The notes under the pieces were generated by a model. That model had not been told where the DNA came from. It saw only the letters and a list, made by a program, of their open reading frames with translations, and made no database searches. This document shows, piece by piece, positions 1 to 6,805 of a stretch of DNA of 11,123 nt. Made by a program: the position numbers and the translations under genes. Origin of the DNA: an uncultured Clostridiaceae bacterium. Its GTDB lineage: Bacteria > Bacillota > Clostridia > Lachnospirales > Lachnospiraceae. The stretch spans positions 1-11,123 of the forward strand of contig CAUCBQ010000065.1 of NCBI GenBank assembly GCA_958441075.1. The letters run 5' to 3'. How positions within the stretch are numbered: the stretch's first letter is position 1; the number at the start of each line of letters is the position of its first letter.

Positions 1-61
1 TATTATGGAATGATTTTTAGGGTAACACAATCCGTCGAATTATTTTGCGCTTACTTTATAT

Positions 62-2332
62 CTACAGCTTCCAGATATCCCGGTTGTATTCCTCAATGGT
101 TCGGTCAGAGGAGAAATAACCGGCTCTGCTGATATTTACCAGCATTTTCTTTGCCCAGGAGGCACGGTTCTCATAATCAGAGAATGCTTTTTCCTTTGTA
201 CGGCAGTAAGCGGCAAAATCCGGGAAGGTCATAAACCAGTCTTTATTTAAAAGTTCATTATAAAGGCGTTCCAGATTTTCCCTGTCACCCACAGAGAGCA
301 TTTGTTTGCTGATAATAAAGTCTACGGCTTCCTTTAAAACAGGAGAATTTTCATAGTAGGACCTGGAATTGTAATCCCCTCGCTTATAGCGGCGGATGAC
401 CGTATCGCTGGAGTCGCCGAAGATGTAAATGTTGGAATCTCCTACCAGCTCATGGATTTCCACGTTGGCTCCGTCATCCGTTCCAAGGGTTACGGCTCCG
501 TTTAACATAAATTTCATATTTCCGGTGCCGCTGGCTTCCTTGGAGGCCAGAGAGATCTGCTCAGAGATGTCGCAGGCCGGAATCAGCTTTTCTGCCAGAG
601 TTACATTGTAGTTATTTACCATTACCACATTTAAGTAGGGGCGTACCTGAGGGTCATTCTTTATAATCTGCTGCAGGCAGAGGATCAGGTGGATGATGTC
701 CTTGGCAATCACATAGGCAGGCGCAGCCTTTGCGCCGAAGATTGCGGTGATGGGAGTGGTTGGTTTATGGCCTTTCTTGATTTCCAGATATTTGTGAATC
801 AGATACAGGGCGTTTAGCTGCTGGCGTTTGTATTCGTGAAGGCGTTTGATCTGGATATCGAAAATAGAGGTTGGATCGATCTCAATTTCCTGGGTTTCTT
901 TTAAATACTGCGCCAGCTCAGCCTTTTTCTGATCCTTAATGGAAAGGAGGCGGTACAGGTGCTTCAGATTTCCCAGGATTTCTGGCCGGTCCAGTTTTTT
1001 CAGCTCATCTGCGTCTGTTTTATAGCCCTCTCCGATAAAACCGGTGATAAAGTCAGCCAGCTGAGGATTGCAGTGAAGCAGCCAGCGGCGGAAGGTGATG
1101 CCGTTGGTCTTGTTATTGAATTTTTCAGGATAGATTTTGTAAAAATGATTCAGCTCTGTTTCCTTCAAAATATCTGTGTGGAGGGCCGCAACTCCGTTTA
1201 CGCTGAAACCGTAGTGGATATCAATGTGGGCCATGTGAATCCGGTCCTCTTTGTCAATGATATAGACGGAAGGATCTTCAAATTTACGGCGTACCTTGTC
1301 ATCCAGAACTTCCATAATGGGGATCAGCTGGGGTACTGCCTCTTTGAAAAATTCCATGGGCCAGGTTTCCAGAGCCTCAGCCAGAATGGTGTGATTCGTA
1401 TAGGCGCAGGTCCGGCTGACAATATCAATCGCATCATCCATTTCCATTCCGTGCTCTGTGGTCAGCAGACGGATCAGTTCCGGGATGACCATAGTAGGAT
1501 GGGTGTCGTTGATCTGGATTACGGCATAGTCCGGAAGATCGTAGAAATTGGAGCCTCTTGCAGCGGCTTCTTCCAGAATCAGTCTGGCAGCGTTGCTTAC
1601 CATGAAATACTGCTGATAGATGCGCAGGATTCGTCCCTCTTTGTCGCTGTCATCCGGATAAAGGAAGAGGGTCAGGTTTTTTGCCACATCCTTTTTATCA
1701 AAGGAAATGCCATCCTCTACAATGGATTCGTCGGCAGATTCCACATCGAACAGGTGAAGGCGGTTAGTGCGTCCATGGTAGCCTGTTACCTCGATATCAT
1801 ACATACGGGAGGTAAGGGTAAAGCCCTTATAGGGAATCCGGTAGGTTACATCTGTTTTTGTAAGCCAGGAGGTGCTTTCGATCCATGGATTGGGAACCTC
1901 CTCCTGCTTATTATTTTTAAAGAGCTGTTTAAAAAGTCCGAAGTGATAATTCAGCCCGATTCCGTCTCCGTTTAAGCCCAGAGTAGCAATGGAATCCAAA
2001 AAGCAGGCTGCCAGCCGTCCGAGACCGCCGTTGCCCAGAGAGGGCTCAGGTTCTGTTTCCTCGATTGCTGCCAGAGATTTTCCGTTTTCTGCCAGAATTG
2101 CTTTTACATCATCATAAAGCCCCAGATTGATCAGGTTATTAGAAAGGAGCTTTCCAATGAGAAATTCGGCGGAGATGTAGTACAGCTTTTTCTTTCCGTG
2201 GTTTTCTTCCTTTTTCCGGGCTTCCTGCTGGGAAATGATGAGGAGGGCTGTATAGAGTTCTTTATCGGTGCAGTCTGCAATTGCTCTGGGGCAGGCAGAA
2301 TGCAGGGCTGTTTCCAGTTCTTTTTTTGTCAT
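62..2332 (-). CDS. glgP: Glycogen/maltodextrin phosphorylase
   Basis: A PLP-dependent GT35 alpha-glucan phosphorylase, which releases glucose-1-phosphate from the non-reducing ends of glycogen or maltodextrin in the cytoplasm. The 756-residue product carries the family landmarks: the glycine-rich SLGNGGLGRLA segment at about residues 98-108, INDTHPT at 274-280, IKRLHEYKRQ at 495-504, and the PLP signature EASGTGNMKFMLN at 599-611, where K607 is the expected Schiff-base lysine. Length is slightly below that of many bacterial members (about 800), and the N-terminus is compact. The ATG at 2332 is supported by an AAGGA-type ribosome binding site about 9 nt upstream (2342-2347 read on the minus strand); the gene ends with TAG at 62-64. 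It diverges from an AraC-type regulator and lies near malQ, consistent with maltodextrin or glycogen breakdown. The sequence does not settle whether glycogen or maltodextrin is preferred, so GlgP versus MalP is open. Confidence 0.95.
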   Translation of the reverse strand: MTKKELETALHSACPRAIADCTDKELYTALLIISQQEARKKEENHGKKKLYYISAEFLIGKLLSNNLINLGLYDDVKAILAENGKSLAAIEETEPEPSLGNGGLGRLAACFLDSIATLGLNGDGIGLNYHFGLFKQLFKNNKQEEVPNPWIESTSWLTKTDVTYRIPYKGFTLTSRMYDIEVTGYHGRTNRLHLFDVESADESIVEDGISFDKKDVAKNLTLFLYPDDSDKEGRILRIYQQYFMVSNAARLILEEAAARGSNFYDLPDYAVIQINDTHPTMVIPELIRLLTTEHGMEMDDAIDIVSRTCAYTNHTILAEALETWPMEFFKEAVPQLIPIMEVLDDKVRRKFEDPSVYIIDKEDRIHMAHIDIHYGFSVNGVAALHTDILKETELNHFYKIYPEKFNNKTNGITFRRWLLHCNPQLADFITGFIGEGYKTDADELKKLDRPEILGNLKHLYRLLSIKDQKKAELAQYLKETQEIEIDPTSIFDIQIKRLHEYKRQQLNALYLIHKYLEIKKGHKPTTPITAIFGAKAAPAYVIAKDIIHLILCLQQIIKNDPQVRPYLNVVMVNNYNVTLAEKLIPACDISEQISLASKEASGTGNMKFMLNGAVTLGTDDGANVEIHELVGDSNIYIFGDSSDTVIRRYKRGDYNSRSYYENSPVLKEAVDFIISKQMLSVGDRENLERLYNELLNKDWFMTFPDFAAYCRTKEKAFSDYENRASWAKKMLVNISRAGYFSSDRTIEEYNRDIWKL

Positions 2333-2380
2333 ATCAGATATTCCTTTCTGTGTACTGCAAAAGTTTTATACATTGGTGTT

Positions 2381-2389
2381 ATTTTATCA
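2381..2389 (-). promoter_or_regulatory. Extended -10 promoter candidate for glgP
   Basis: Read on the minus strand this is TGATAAAAT, an extended -10 (TGn followed by TAAAAT, 5 of 6 matches to TATAAT). It lies about 50 nt upstream of the glgP start. No convincing -35 is present at 17 bp, which is tolerable for an extended -10. The same 11-mer CTGATAAAATA occurs before the secreted repeat protein at 5024-5034. Confidence 0.4.
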
Positions 2390-2407
2390 GGGCTTCTGGG
2401 AAAAATC

Positions 2408-2437
2408 TTGCAGAATGATGGGATAATATAGTACAAT
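2408..2437 (+). promoter_or_regulatory. Promoter candidate for the araC-type regulator
   Basis: A -35-like TTGCAG (2408-2413) and a -10-like TACAAT (2432-2437) are separated by 18 bp and would start transcription about 20 nt before the regulator's ATG. The purine-rich AGGAGGAGAAGG (2447-2458) supplies the ribosome binding site. It shares the 131-bp divergent intergenic region with the glgP promoter, so one bound regulator could affect both. Confidence 0.4.
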
Positions 2438-2463
2438 ACGATCAAAAGGAGGAGAAGGTCTAT

Positions 2464-3342
2464 ATGGAGGAAAATGAAAACACTAGGCAGGAAGAGTACC
2501 ATGAAACCAAAAAACATGGACTGCGTGACTTTCCTTTTAATATTTATCCCTGCTCTATTCCGGGAGATTTTCGCAATGTAGCCCTTCATTGGCATGAGGA
2601 AATGGAGATTATTTCCATTAAAAAGGGACGTGGAACGGTTGTGGCAGACCGAACGGTTTATGAAGTGGAGGAGGGGGATGTGATGGGAATATTTCCGGGA
2701 CAACTTCATGCGATTTACGGGCTTGGGGAGCAGAGGATGGATTACGAAAATATCATTTTCAGTTTATCTCTTCTTATGGGAGCCGGGAAGGATTTATGCA
2801 CAGAACGTTTTCTTATGCCCCTTGCCGGAGAACAGGTGAGTGAGCCGTTTTTTATCCGGAAGGGAATGAATGGGTATGAGGAGTTTGCCGGATGTATTCT
2901 GGCTTTGGACAGGGTGTCCAAAGAACGGGGGGCAGGGTATCAGCTGGCAGTAAAGGGGCAGCTTTATATCTTTCTTTATCTGGCGTTTCAGTCAGGGCTG
3001 ACACTTGGGGAAAAAAGACCAGGACGGGCCAGAGAGAGAATCAAGCAGGTGCTGGGATACATTGAGGAGCATTATGGGGAACCTCTTGATATATGTCAGG
3101 CTGCAGATATGTGCTTTTACAGCCAGTCTCATTTTATGAAGTATTTCAAACAGTATACAGGCAAATCTTTTGTGAACTATTTAAATGATTACCGTCTTTC
3201 CAGAGCCGGGGGATTTTTGAGAACTACACAGGATACGGTGACGGAGATTGCAGGCAGGTGCGGCTTTGATAATCTGTCCTATTTTAACCGTCTGTTCCGC
3301 AGGAAATACGGCATGACGCCGGGGGAGTACCGGCAGGCTTAA
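2464..3342 (+). CDS. AraC-family transcriptional regulator (cupin sensor)
   Basis: A 292-residue DNA-binding regulator. The N-terminal half has a cupin-like sensor: HWHEEMEI at residues 42-49 followed by the turn-rich VVADRTVYEVEEGDV and a Phe-Pro-Gly segment near 77-79, the usual pattern of AraC proteins that sense small sugars or other ligands. The C-terminal 100 residues (about 190-290) form the tandem helix-turn-helix domain: first HTH around DICQAADMCFYSQSHFMKYFK, second around TVTEIAGRCGFDNLSYFNRLF, ending in the typical KYGMTPGEYR. Start at 2464 follows a strong purine-rich RBS. It sits divergent to glgP and 89 bp upstream of malQ, so control of alpha-glucan use is a reasonable inference. 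The ligand is not evident from sequence, and its targets could equally lie elsewhere. Confidence 0.9.
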   Translation: MEENENTRQEEYHETKKHGLRDFPFNIYPCSIPGDFRNVALHWHEEMEIISIKKGRGTVVADRTVYEVEEGDVMGIFPGQLHAIYGLGEQRMDYENIIFSLSLLMGAGKDLCTERFLMPLAGEQVSEPFFIRKGMNGYEEFAGCILALDRVSKERGAGYQLAVKGQLYIFLYLAFQSGLTLGEKRPGRARERIKQVLGYIEEHYGEPLDICQAADMCFYSQSHFMKYFKQYTGKSFVNYLNDYRLSRAGGFLRTTQDTVTEIAGRCGFDNLSYFNRLFRRKYGMTPGEYRQA

Positions 3343-3357
3343 AGGCATCCGGGAATC

Positions 3358-3371
3358 GGAAAACGATTGCT
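3358..3371 (+). promoter_or_regulatory. Weak catabolite-responsive (cre-like) element
   Basis: The 14-mer GGAAAACGATTGCT resembles the CcpA operator consensus TGWAANCGNTNWCA: the AANCGNT core matches, while the first base and two bases near the 3' end do not. It overlaps the proposed -35 of malQ, a position expected to give repression by CcpA. The match is imperfect and the call rests on position as much as sequence. The same stretch also forms a 5-bp hairpin (AATCG 3354-3358 with CGATT 3364-3368), which may be all there is. Confidence 0.25.
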
Positions 3372-3395
3372 TTTGCCCTTGTATTTCCGTATAAT
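3367..3395 (+). promoter_or_regulatory. malQ promoter
   Basis: A perfect -10 TATAAT (3390-3395) lies 17 bp downstream of a weak -35 TTGCTT (3367-3372). Transcription would begin near 3402, giving a leader of about 30 nt that contains the AAGGGGGA ribosome binding site (3418-3425). This suggests malQ can be expressed independently of the regulator gene. Confidence 0.65.
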
Positions 3396-3431
3396 ATGTG
3401 CGTATGACAGTAAAATTAAGGGGGATATTTT

Positions 3432-4967
3432 ATGCGTGAATGTGGAATTTTGCTTCCGGTGGCAAGTCTGCCGTCCCGGTACGGCATCGGCGCCTTTTCA
3501 AAGGAAGCTTATGAATGGATAGACAGTCTGAAGGCGGCGGGCCAGGGCTTTTGGCAGGTACTTCCTTTTGGGCCTACCGGTTATGGGGATTCACCCTATC
3601 AGTCTTTTTCCGCTTTTGCGGGAAATCCGTATTTTATTGATTTGGAACAGCTGATCCAGGAAGGGCTGCTGACAAAGGGAGAGTGTGACCGGGCAGATTT
3701 TGGGACTTCTAAACGCTATATTTCTTATGAACAGATATACCGGGAACGCTTTTTGCTGCTGAAAAAGGCATATGGGCGGTGGAAGGCCGGATTAGCAGAC
3801 GGGGAAGGAAAAGGCCGGGAAAAGGATGCCATAGAACAGGTTCACGGGCTGGCCCGCAGAATCCTTGGGCCGGAAACCAGGGAATACTGTTTTTATATGG
3901 CCCTGAAGGATCATTTTCAGTCAAAAAGCTGGAATCTGTGGGACAGGGAAATCCGCCTTCGGGAGCCGGAGGCCATGAAAGCCTGCCGCAGCCTTCTGAC
4001 AGATGAGATCGGATTTTACGAGTTTCAGCAGATAAAGTTTGAAGAGCAGTGGCAGGCATTGAAGGCCTATGCCAATGAACAGGGGATTCGGATTATCGGT
4101 GATATCCCGATTTATGTGGCCTTTGACGGAGCGGACAGCTGGTGTCATCCGGAGCTGTTTCAGTTTGATGAGGAAAATCTTCCAAAGGCAGTGGCGGGCT
4201 GTCCGCCGGACGCCTTTTCTGAGACAGGACAGCTTTGGGGAAATCCCCTTTATGACTGGGGATATCATGAGAAAACAGGGTATGAATGGTGGATTCAGCG
4301 GATGGAATACAGCCTTCGTATGTATGATGTAGTCCGGGTGGATCATTTCAGAGGTTTTGAATCTTATTATTCGATTCCCTACGGCAGTGAGACGGCGGAG
4401 TTCGGCCACTGGGAAAAAGGGCCGGGAATAGCCCTGTTTCAGGCATTGGAGGCCCATTTCGGAGATGAACTTCCGGTGATTGCGGAGGATCTGGGTTTTC
4501 TCACGCCTGAGGTCTATAAGCTTTTGGAGGAAACCGGTTTTCCGGGAATGAAGGTTTTGGAGTTTGCCTTTGACGATTCAGAGGAAAGCGGCTATCTGCC
4601 TCATAATTACAGCGAAAACTGTGTGGTTTATACGGGAACCCATGACAATGATACGCTGGTGGGCTGGTTTGAGGCCATGAGTAAAAAGAATCGCAGCTTT
4701 GCCAGAGAGTATGCCGGCAGCCGCCGGGTTCCCAAACGGGAGCTCCACTGGCAGTTTATCCGTCTGGCTCTGTCCTGTCCTGCCAGACTGGCAGTGATTC
4801 CCATTCAGGATTATCTGGGGCTTGGCACAGAAGCGCGGATCAATGAGCCGTCTACATTGGGAAAAAACTGGAAATGGAGGCTGCTTCCAGGAGAAGTAGA
4901 TAAGGTTTTGATTGAAAAATGCCGCAGGCTGGCAAAGATTTACGGCAGACTGGCAAAGAACAGCTGA
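3432..4967 (+). CDS. malQ: 4-alpha-glucanotransferase (amylomaltase)
   Basis: A GH77 enzyme that disproportionates maltodextrins: it transfers a glucanyl chain to an acceptor, producing longer chains for phosphorylase and free glucose. The 511 residues match the short bacterial MalQ form. Motifs in order: LPSRYGIG (13-20), GQGFWQVLPFGPTGYGDSPYQ (37-57), GDIPIYVAFDGADSW (223-237), VRVDHFRGFESYY (301-313) with D304 the expected nucleophile, VIAEDLGF (349-356) with E352 the acid/base, and THDNDT (403-408) containing the third catalytic Asp (D405). The C-terminal RINEPSTLGKNWKWRL is typical. The ATG at 3432 follows AAGGGGGA with 6 nt spacing. It lies downstream of the AraC-type gene and in the same locus as glgP, its usual metabolic partner. 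All catalytic residues are present. Confidence 0.96.
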   Translation: MRECGILLPVASLPSRYGIGAFSKEAYEWIDSLKAAGQGFWQVLPFGPTGYGDSPYQSFSAFAGNPYFIDLEQLIQEGLLTKGECDRADFGTSKRYISYEQIYRERFLLLKKAYGRWKAGLADGEGKGREKDAIEQVHGLARRILGPETREYCFYMALKDHFQSKSWNLWDREIRLREPEAMKACRSLLTDEIGFYEFQQIKFEEQWQALKAYANEQGIRIIGDIPIYVAFDGADSWCHPELFQFDEENLPKAVAGCPPDAFSETGQLWGNPLYDWGYHEKTGYEWWIQRMEYSLRMYDVVRVDHFRGFESYYSIPYGSETAEFGHWEKGPGIALFQALEAHFGDELPVIAEDLGFLTPEVYKLLEETGFPGMKVLEFAFDDSEESGYLPHNYSENCVVYTGTHDNDTLVGWFEAMSKKNRSFAREYAGSRRVPKRELHWQFIRLALSCPARLAVIPIQDYLGLGTEARINEPSTLGKNWKWRLLPGEVDKVLIEKCRRLAKIYGRLAKNS

Positions 4968-5024
4968 TTTAATAAAATCTTTTGATTATAGTTTGTAAAA
5001 ATTCATGCATTCTGGTTCATTTTC

Positions 5025-5033
5025 TGATAAAAT
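5025..5033 (+). promoter_or_regulatory. Extended -10 promoter candidate for the secreted repeat protein
   Basis: TGATAAAAT is an extended -10 (TGn plus TAAAAT) about 31 nt upstream of the start codon at 5064; no good -35 is seen. No clear terminator is present in the 96 bp after malQ, so read-through from malQ is also possible. Confidence 0.4.
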
Positions 5034-5063
5034 AGAAGTGAGAATAATCAGGAGGTGGCGGCT

Positions 5064-6494
5064 ATGAAGAAAATTGCAGGTGCAGGAATCATAAAGTTTT
5101 GTAACAGACGGAATCGTTTTGTTTTAGGAGCAGCAGCGGGCCTTATTCTGGCGGCAGCCCTTCCTTTTGGAGCCTGGGGAGCGGAAAAGGGCTGGCAGAC
5201 TGTGGACGGAGCAGAGCGCTATGTGGATGAAGCAGGCGGGATTGTTACCGAACAGTGGAGAAAACGGGACGGAAACTCCTATTATCTGGATGAAACAGGT
5301 CAGATTGTAAAGGATGCCTGGATTAAGGAAACGTGGCATGTGGACGAAACGGGTGCTATGGAAAAAAATGTCTGGATCTATGAGGACGGTTCTTCTCAGA
5401 TGGCAGAGGGCTGGTACTACCTGGGCCCCAGCGGTAAGGCGGAAAAGAATGACTGGAAAAAACTGGGAGAAGCCCGGTACAGCTTTGACGGTCAGGGACG
5501 GATGCGTACAGGCTGGTATTATGAAAACGGCGATATATATTATCTGGGAAATGAAAATCAGGGCTATACACAGAGCGGCTGGCTTTATCTGGAAAGTGAC
5601 GGTGTGAATCGGCCAGAACAGGGGACTGTTTCCAAAGAGCTTTCTCCGGGAGAACCGGGCGGACAGTGGTACTATTTCAATTCTTCGGGAAAAGCCAGAC
5701 GGGCAGAAGAAGGCTCATATAAGGAAAGTGAGATTGACGGACATCGGTATTATTTTGATGTGAACGGCGTTATGGCTACAGGCTGGCATTGTGTGAAGGA
5801 ACAGGCAAAGCCGGGAGACGGAACCGGAATCAGCCGTTTTGTATATCTGGGCGGAAAAGAGGAAGGAATGCTTAAAAATCAGTGGCTGGAAACAAAGGAA
5901 CGGCCCTGGGACAGCCCTGAGTGGGAGCAGGCATTATCGAAGGAAGCCCGCCGTGCAAAAAATGCTTCAGAGGCTGAAATGACAAAGGAAGAGGGAGCGC
6001 GCCGCTTTTATCTGCAGCATGACGGTACCCCTGTATTTCTGTCAGCAGATGCGGTTCAGATATGGGATGCAGTGGCAAAGCTGGACGGGGCATATTATTT
6101 CTTTGATTCCTATGGTGTACAGCAGAGCGGGCTGATCCGGATGACTTCCGGAGGAAGAACGGAAACAGCGTGGTTTGATCCGGGACGTGATGGTGCTCTT
6201 TTGACAGGCCGTGCTCAGGACGTCAAAGATAAAAACGGTAAAACATTTACCTTTTGTGCAGAAACCTCAGGTTCCTTAAAGGGAACAGGTGTAAATGGAG
6301 AAAAGGAAGGTTTTCTTTACTATAATGGTCTTCTTGCGGCTGCTCCTGAGGGAAGCGGCTATGCATCCTTTAAGGTCGGGGAGAAGATCTGGCTGACAGA
6401 TGAGAAGGGACGGATTCAGTCGGAAGACGGGAAGGCAAGGGCAGCGGTGACAGCCCTTCCGGCTGCCGGATGGAAACTTTCGTATGTGAGATAA
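5064..6494 (+). CDS. Secreted cell-wall/glucan-binding repeat protein
   Basis: A secreted protein of about 476 residues built mainly from short aromatic repeats of the choline/glucan-binding (CW_binding) type, e.g. GWYYLGPSGKAEKNDW, GWYYENGDIYYLGNENQGYTQSGW and HRYYFDVNGVMATGW. The ATG at 5064 is preferred over the in-frame GTG at 5055 because AGGAGGT (5050-5056) is spaced 7 nt from the ATG and overlaps the GTG. The N-terminus is a signal peptide: a basic segment, then LGAAAGLILAAALPFGAWGA, with cleavage likely just before AEKGW or EKGW. Repeats run from about residue 40 to 265; a Glu/Lys/Arg-rich linker without repeats follows (about 265-320), then diverged repeats to the end. I see no amidase, glycosidase, peptidase or sortase signal, so attachment is probably non-covalent through the repeats. 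The ligand could be a cell-wall polymer or an alpha-glucan, and the family does not decide which. Its position after malQ makes a starch-related role conceivable but unproven. Confidence 0.8.
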   Translation: MKKIAGAGIIKFCNRRNRFVLGAAAGLILAAALPFGAWGAEKGWQTVDGAERYVDEAGGIVTEQWRKRDGNSYYLDETGQIVKDAWIKETWHVDETGAMEKNVWIYEDGSSQMAEGWYYLGPSGKAEKNDWKKLGEARYSFDGQGRMRTGWYYENGDIYYLGNENQGYTQSGWLYLESDGVNRPEQGTVSKELSPGEPGGQWYYFNSSGKARRAEEGSYKESEIDGHRYYFDVNGVMATGWHCVKEQAKPGDGTGISRFVYLGGKEEGMLKNQWLETKERPWDSPEWEQALSKEARRAKNASEAEMTKEEGARRFYLQHDGTPVFLSADAVQIWDAVAKLDGAYYFFDSYGVQQSGLIRMTSGGRTETAWFDPGRDGALLTGRAQDVKDKNGKTFTFCAETSGSLKGTGVNGEKEGFLYYNGLLAAAPEGSGYASFKVGEKIWLTDEKGRIQSEDGKARAAVTALPAAGWKLSYVR

Positions 6495-6499
6495 AGAGG

Positions 6500-6528
6500 T
6501 TGCCAAACCAACCCCCATCTGCTATACT
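6500..6528 (+). promoter_or_regulatory. Sigma-A-type promoter upstream of the ppaC leader
   Basis: TTGCCA (6500-6505) and TATACT (6523-6528) are spaced by exactly 17 bp, starting only 6 bp after the stop of the preceding gene. Transcription would begin near 6535, leaving a leader of about 270 nt before ppaC, unusually long for this window. The long leader contains the structured segment and the direct repeats annotated separately. Confidence 0.6.
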
Positions 6529-6546
6529 TGATACACAAAAAATACA

Positions 6547-6639
6547 GGTATATCCGGCAGGAGCCGTCCATTGCGGCGGCTCTTTCCAGTTTCTGGAATA
6601 CCCGGAAATGAGGAGACCCCGACTGCAGACAGCCGGGGT
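6547..6639 (+). ncRNA. Candidate structured leader RNA (three hairpins, branched)
   Basis: Visible pairings: GGTAT (6547-6551) with ATACC (6598-6602) encloses two hairpins, GGAGCCG (6560-6566) with CGGCTCT (6577-6583), and TTCCAG (6584-6589) with CTGGAA (6593-6598) around a TTT loop; the two share base 6598, so one pair must open. A third hairpin follows: ACCCCG (6616-6621) with CGGGGT (6634-6639), with an inner CTG/CAG stem around CAGA. Alternative pairing is possible: TCCGG (6553-6557) with CCGGA (6602-6606), and CCCGG (6601-6605) with CCGGG (6633-6637). Each would disrupt part of the first fold. There is no U-run after any hairpin, so a simple intrinsic terminator is unlikely. I could not match it to c-di-GMP, ydaO, glycine, SAM, TPP, ykkC, T-box or 6S patterns. 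It may be a regulatory leader of ppaC or only the 3' end region of the upstream transcript. Confidence 0.35.
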
Positions 6640-6698
6640 AATTATGAAAAATCTATGTGCAATTCTACTAGTAACCGATACAAAAAGCACCATTTGTT

Positions 6699-6764
6699 TA
6701 TGTAAAAAGTATATGAAAAGATTGTGAACGAATTGTGAATCAAATGTAAATAGATTATGAATCA
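6699..6764 (-). promoter_or_regulatory. Six 11-bp direct repeats, OmpR/PhoP-type operator candidate
   Basis: Six imperfect repeats start at 6699, 6710, 6721, 6732, 6743 and 6754, with exact 11-bp periodicity. On the plus strand the units are TATGTAAAAAG, TATATGAAAAG, ATTGTGAACGA, ATTGTGAATCA, AATGTAAATAG and ATTATGAATCA. Read on the minus strand each contains a hexamer TTYAYA separated by 5 bp, which fits the TT(A/C/T)A(C/T)A half-site known for Bacillus PhoP. The plus-strand form TRTRAA-N5 also partly resembles the WalR motif TGTWAH-N5. Direct repeats at one helical turn are the signature of OmpR/PhoB-family response regulators. The array ends 41 bp before the ppaC ATG. A weak promoter may be embedded: TTGTGA (6733-6738), 17 bp, TATGAA (6756-6761). 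The orientation and overlap leave activation or repression open. Confidence 0.5.
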
Positions 6765-6805
6765 TGGGGATTGGAAAAAGTCCCCAGCGTAAAGAGGGAA
6801 CAAAA

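Noticed and set aside
1..61. Terminator after glgP at the left edge
   Set aside because: I see no stem-loop with a T-run on the minus strand within these bases; it may lie beyond the window.
959..1975. 338-codon plus-strand open frame antisense to glgP
   Set aside because: It lies wholly inside a fully motif-supported phosphorylase gene, has no family resemblance and no ribosome binding site; it is a by-product of codon use on the other strand.
5055..5063. GTG start for the secreted repeat protein
   Set aside because: The GTG overlaps the AGGAGGT ribosome binding site, which is spaced correctly for the ATG at 5064.
6560..6583. Hairpin GGAGCCG/CGGCTCT as a terminator
   Set aside because: Followed only by a short TTTCC and then another hairpin; loop of 10 and weak T content make a terminator doubtful, so it is treated as part of the leader fold.
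6616..6639. Hairpin as an intrinsic terminator of the repeat-protein gene
   Set aside because: The GC-rich stem is followed by AATTATGAAAAATC with no run of T, so termination is unlikely.
6721..6761. Rex-type operator (TTGTGAA with inverted TTCACAA)
   Set aside because: The TTGTGAA copies are in direct, not inverted, orientation and follow an 11-bp period, which fits an OmpR-family regulator rather than a palindromic Rex site.
6764..6805. Upstream in-frame ATG for ppaC adding 14 residues
   Set aside because: No ribosome binding site precedes it, it falls in the repeat array, and the extra residues do not resemble the family N-terminus; the ATG at 6806 has a good RBS.
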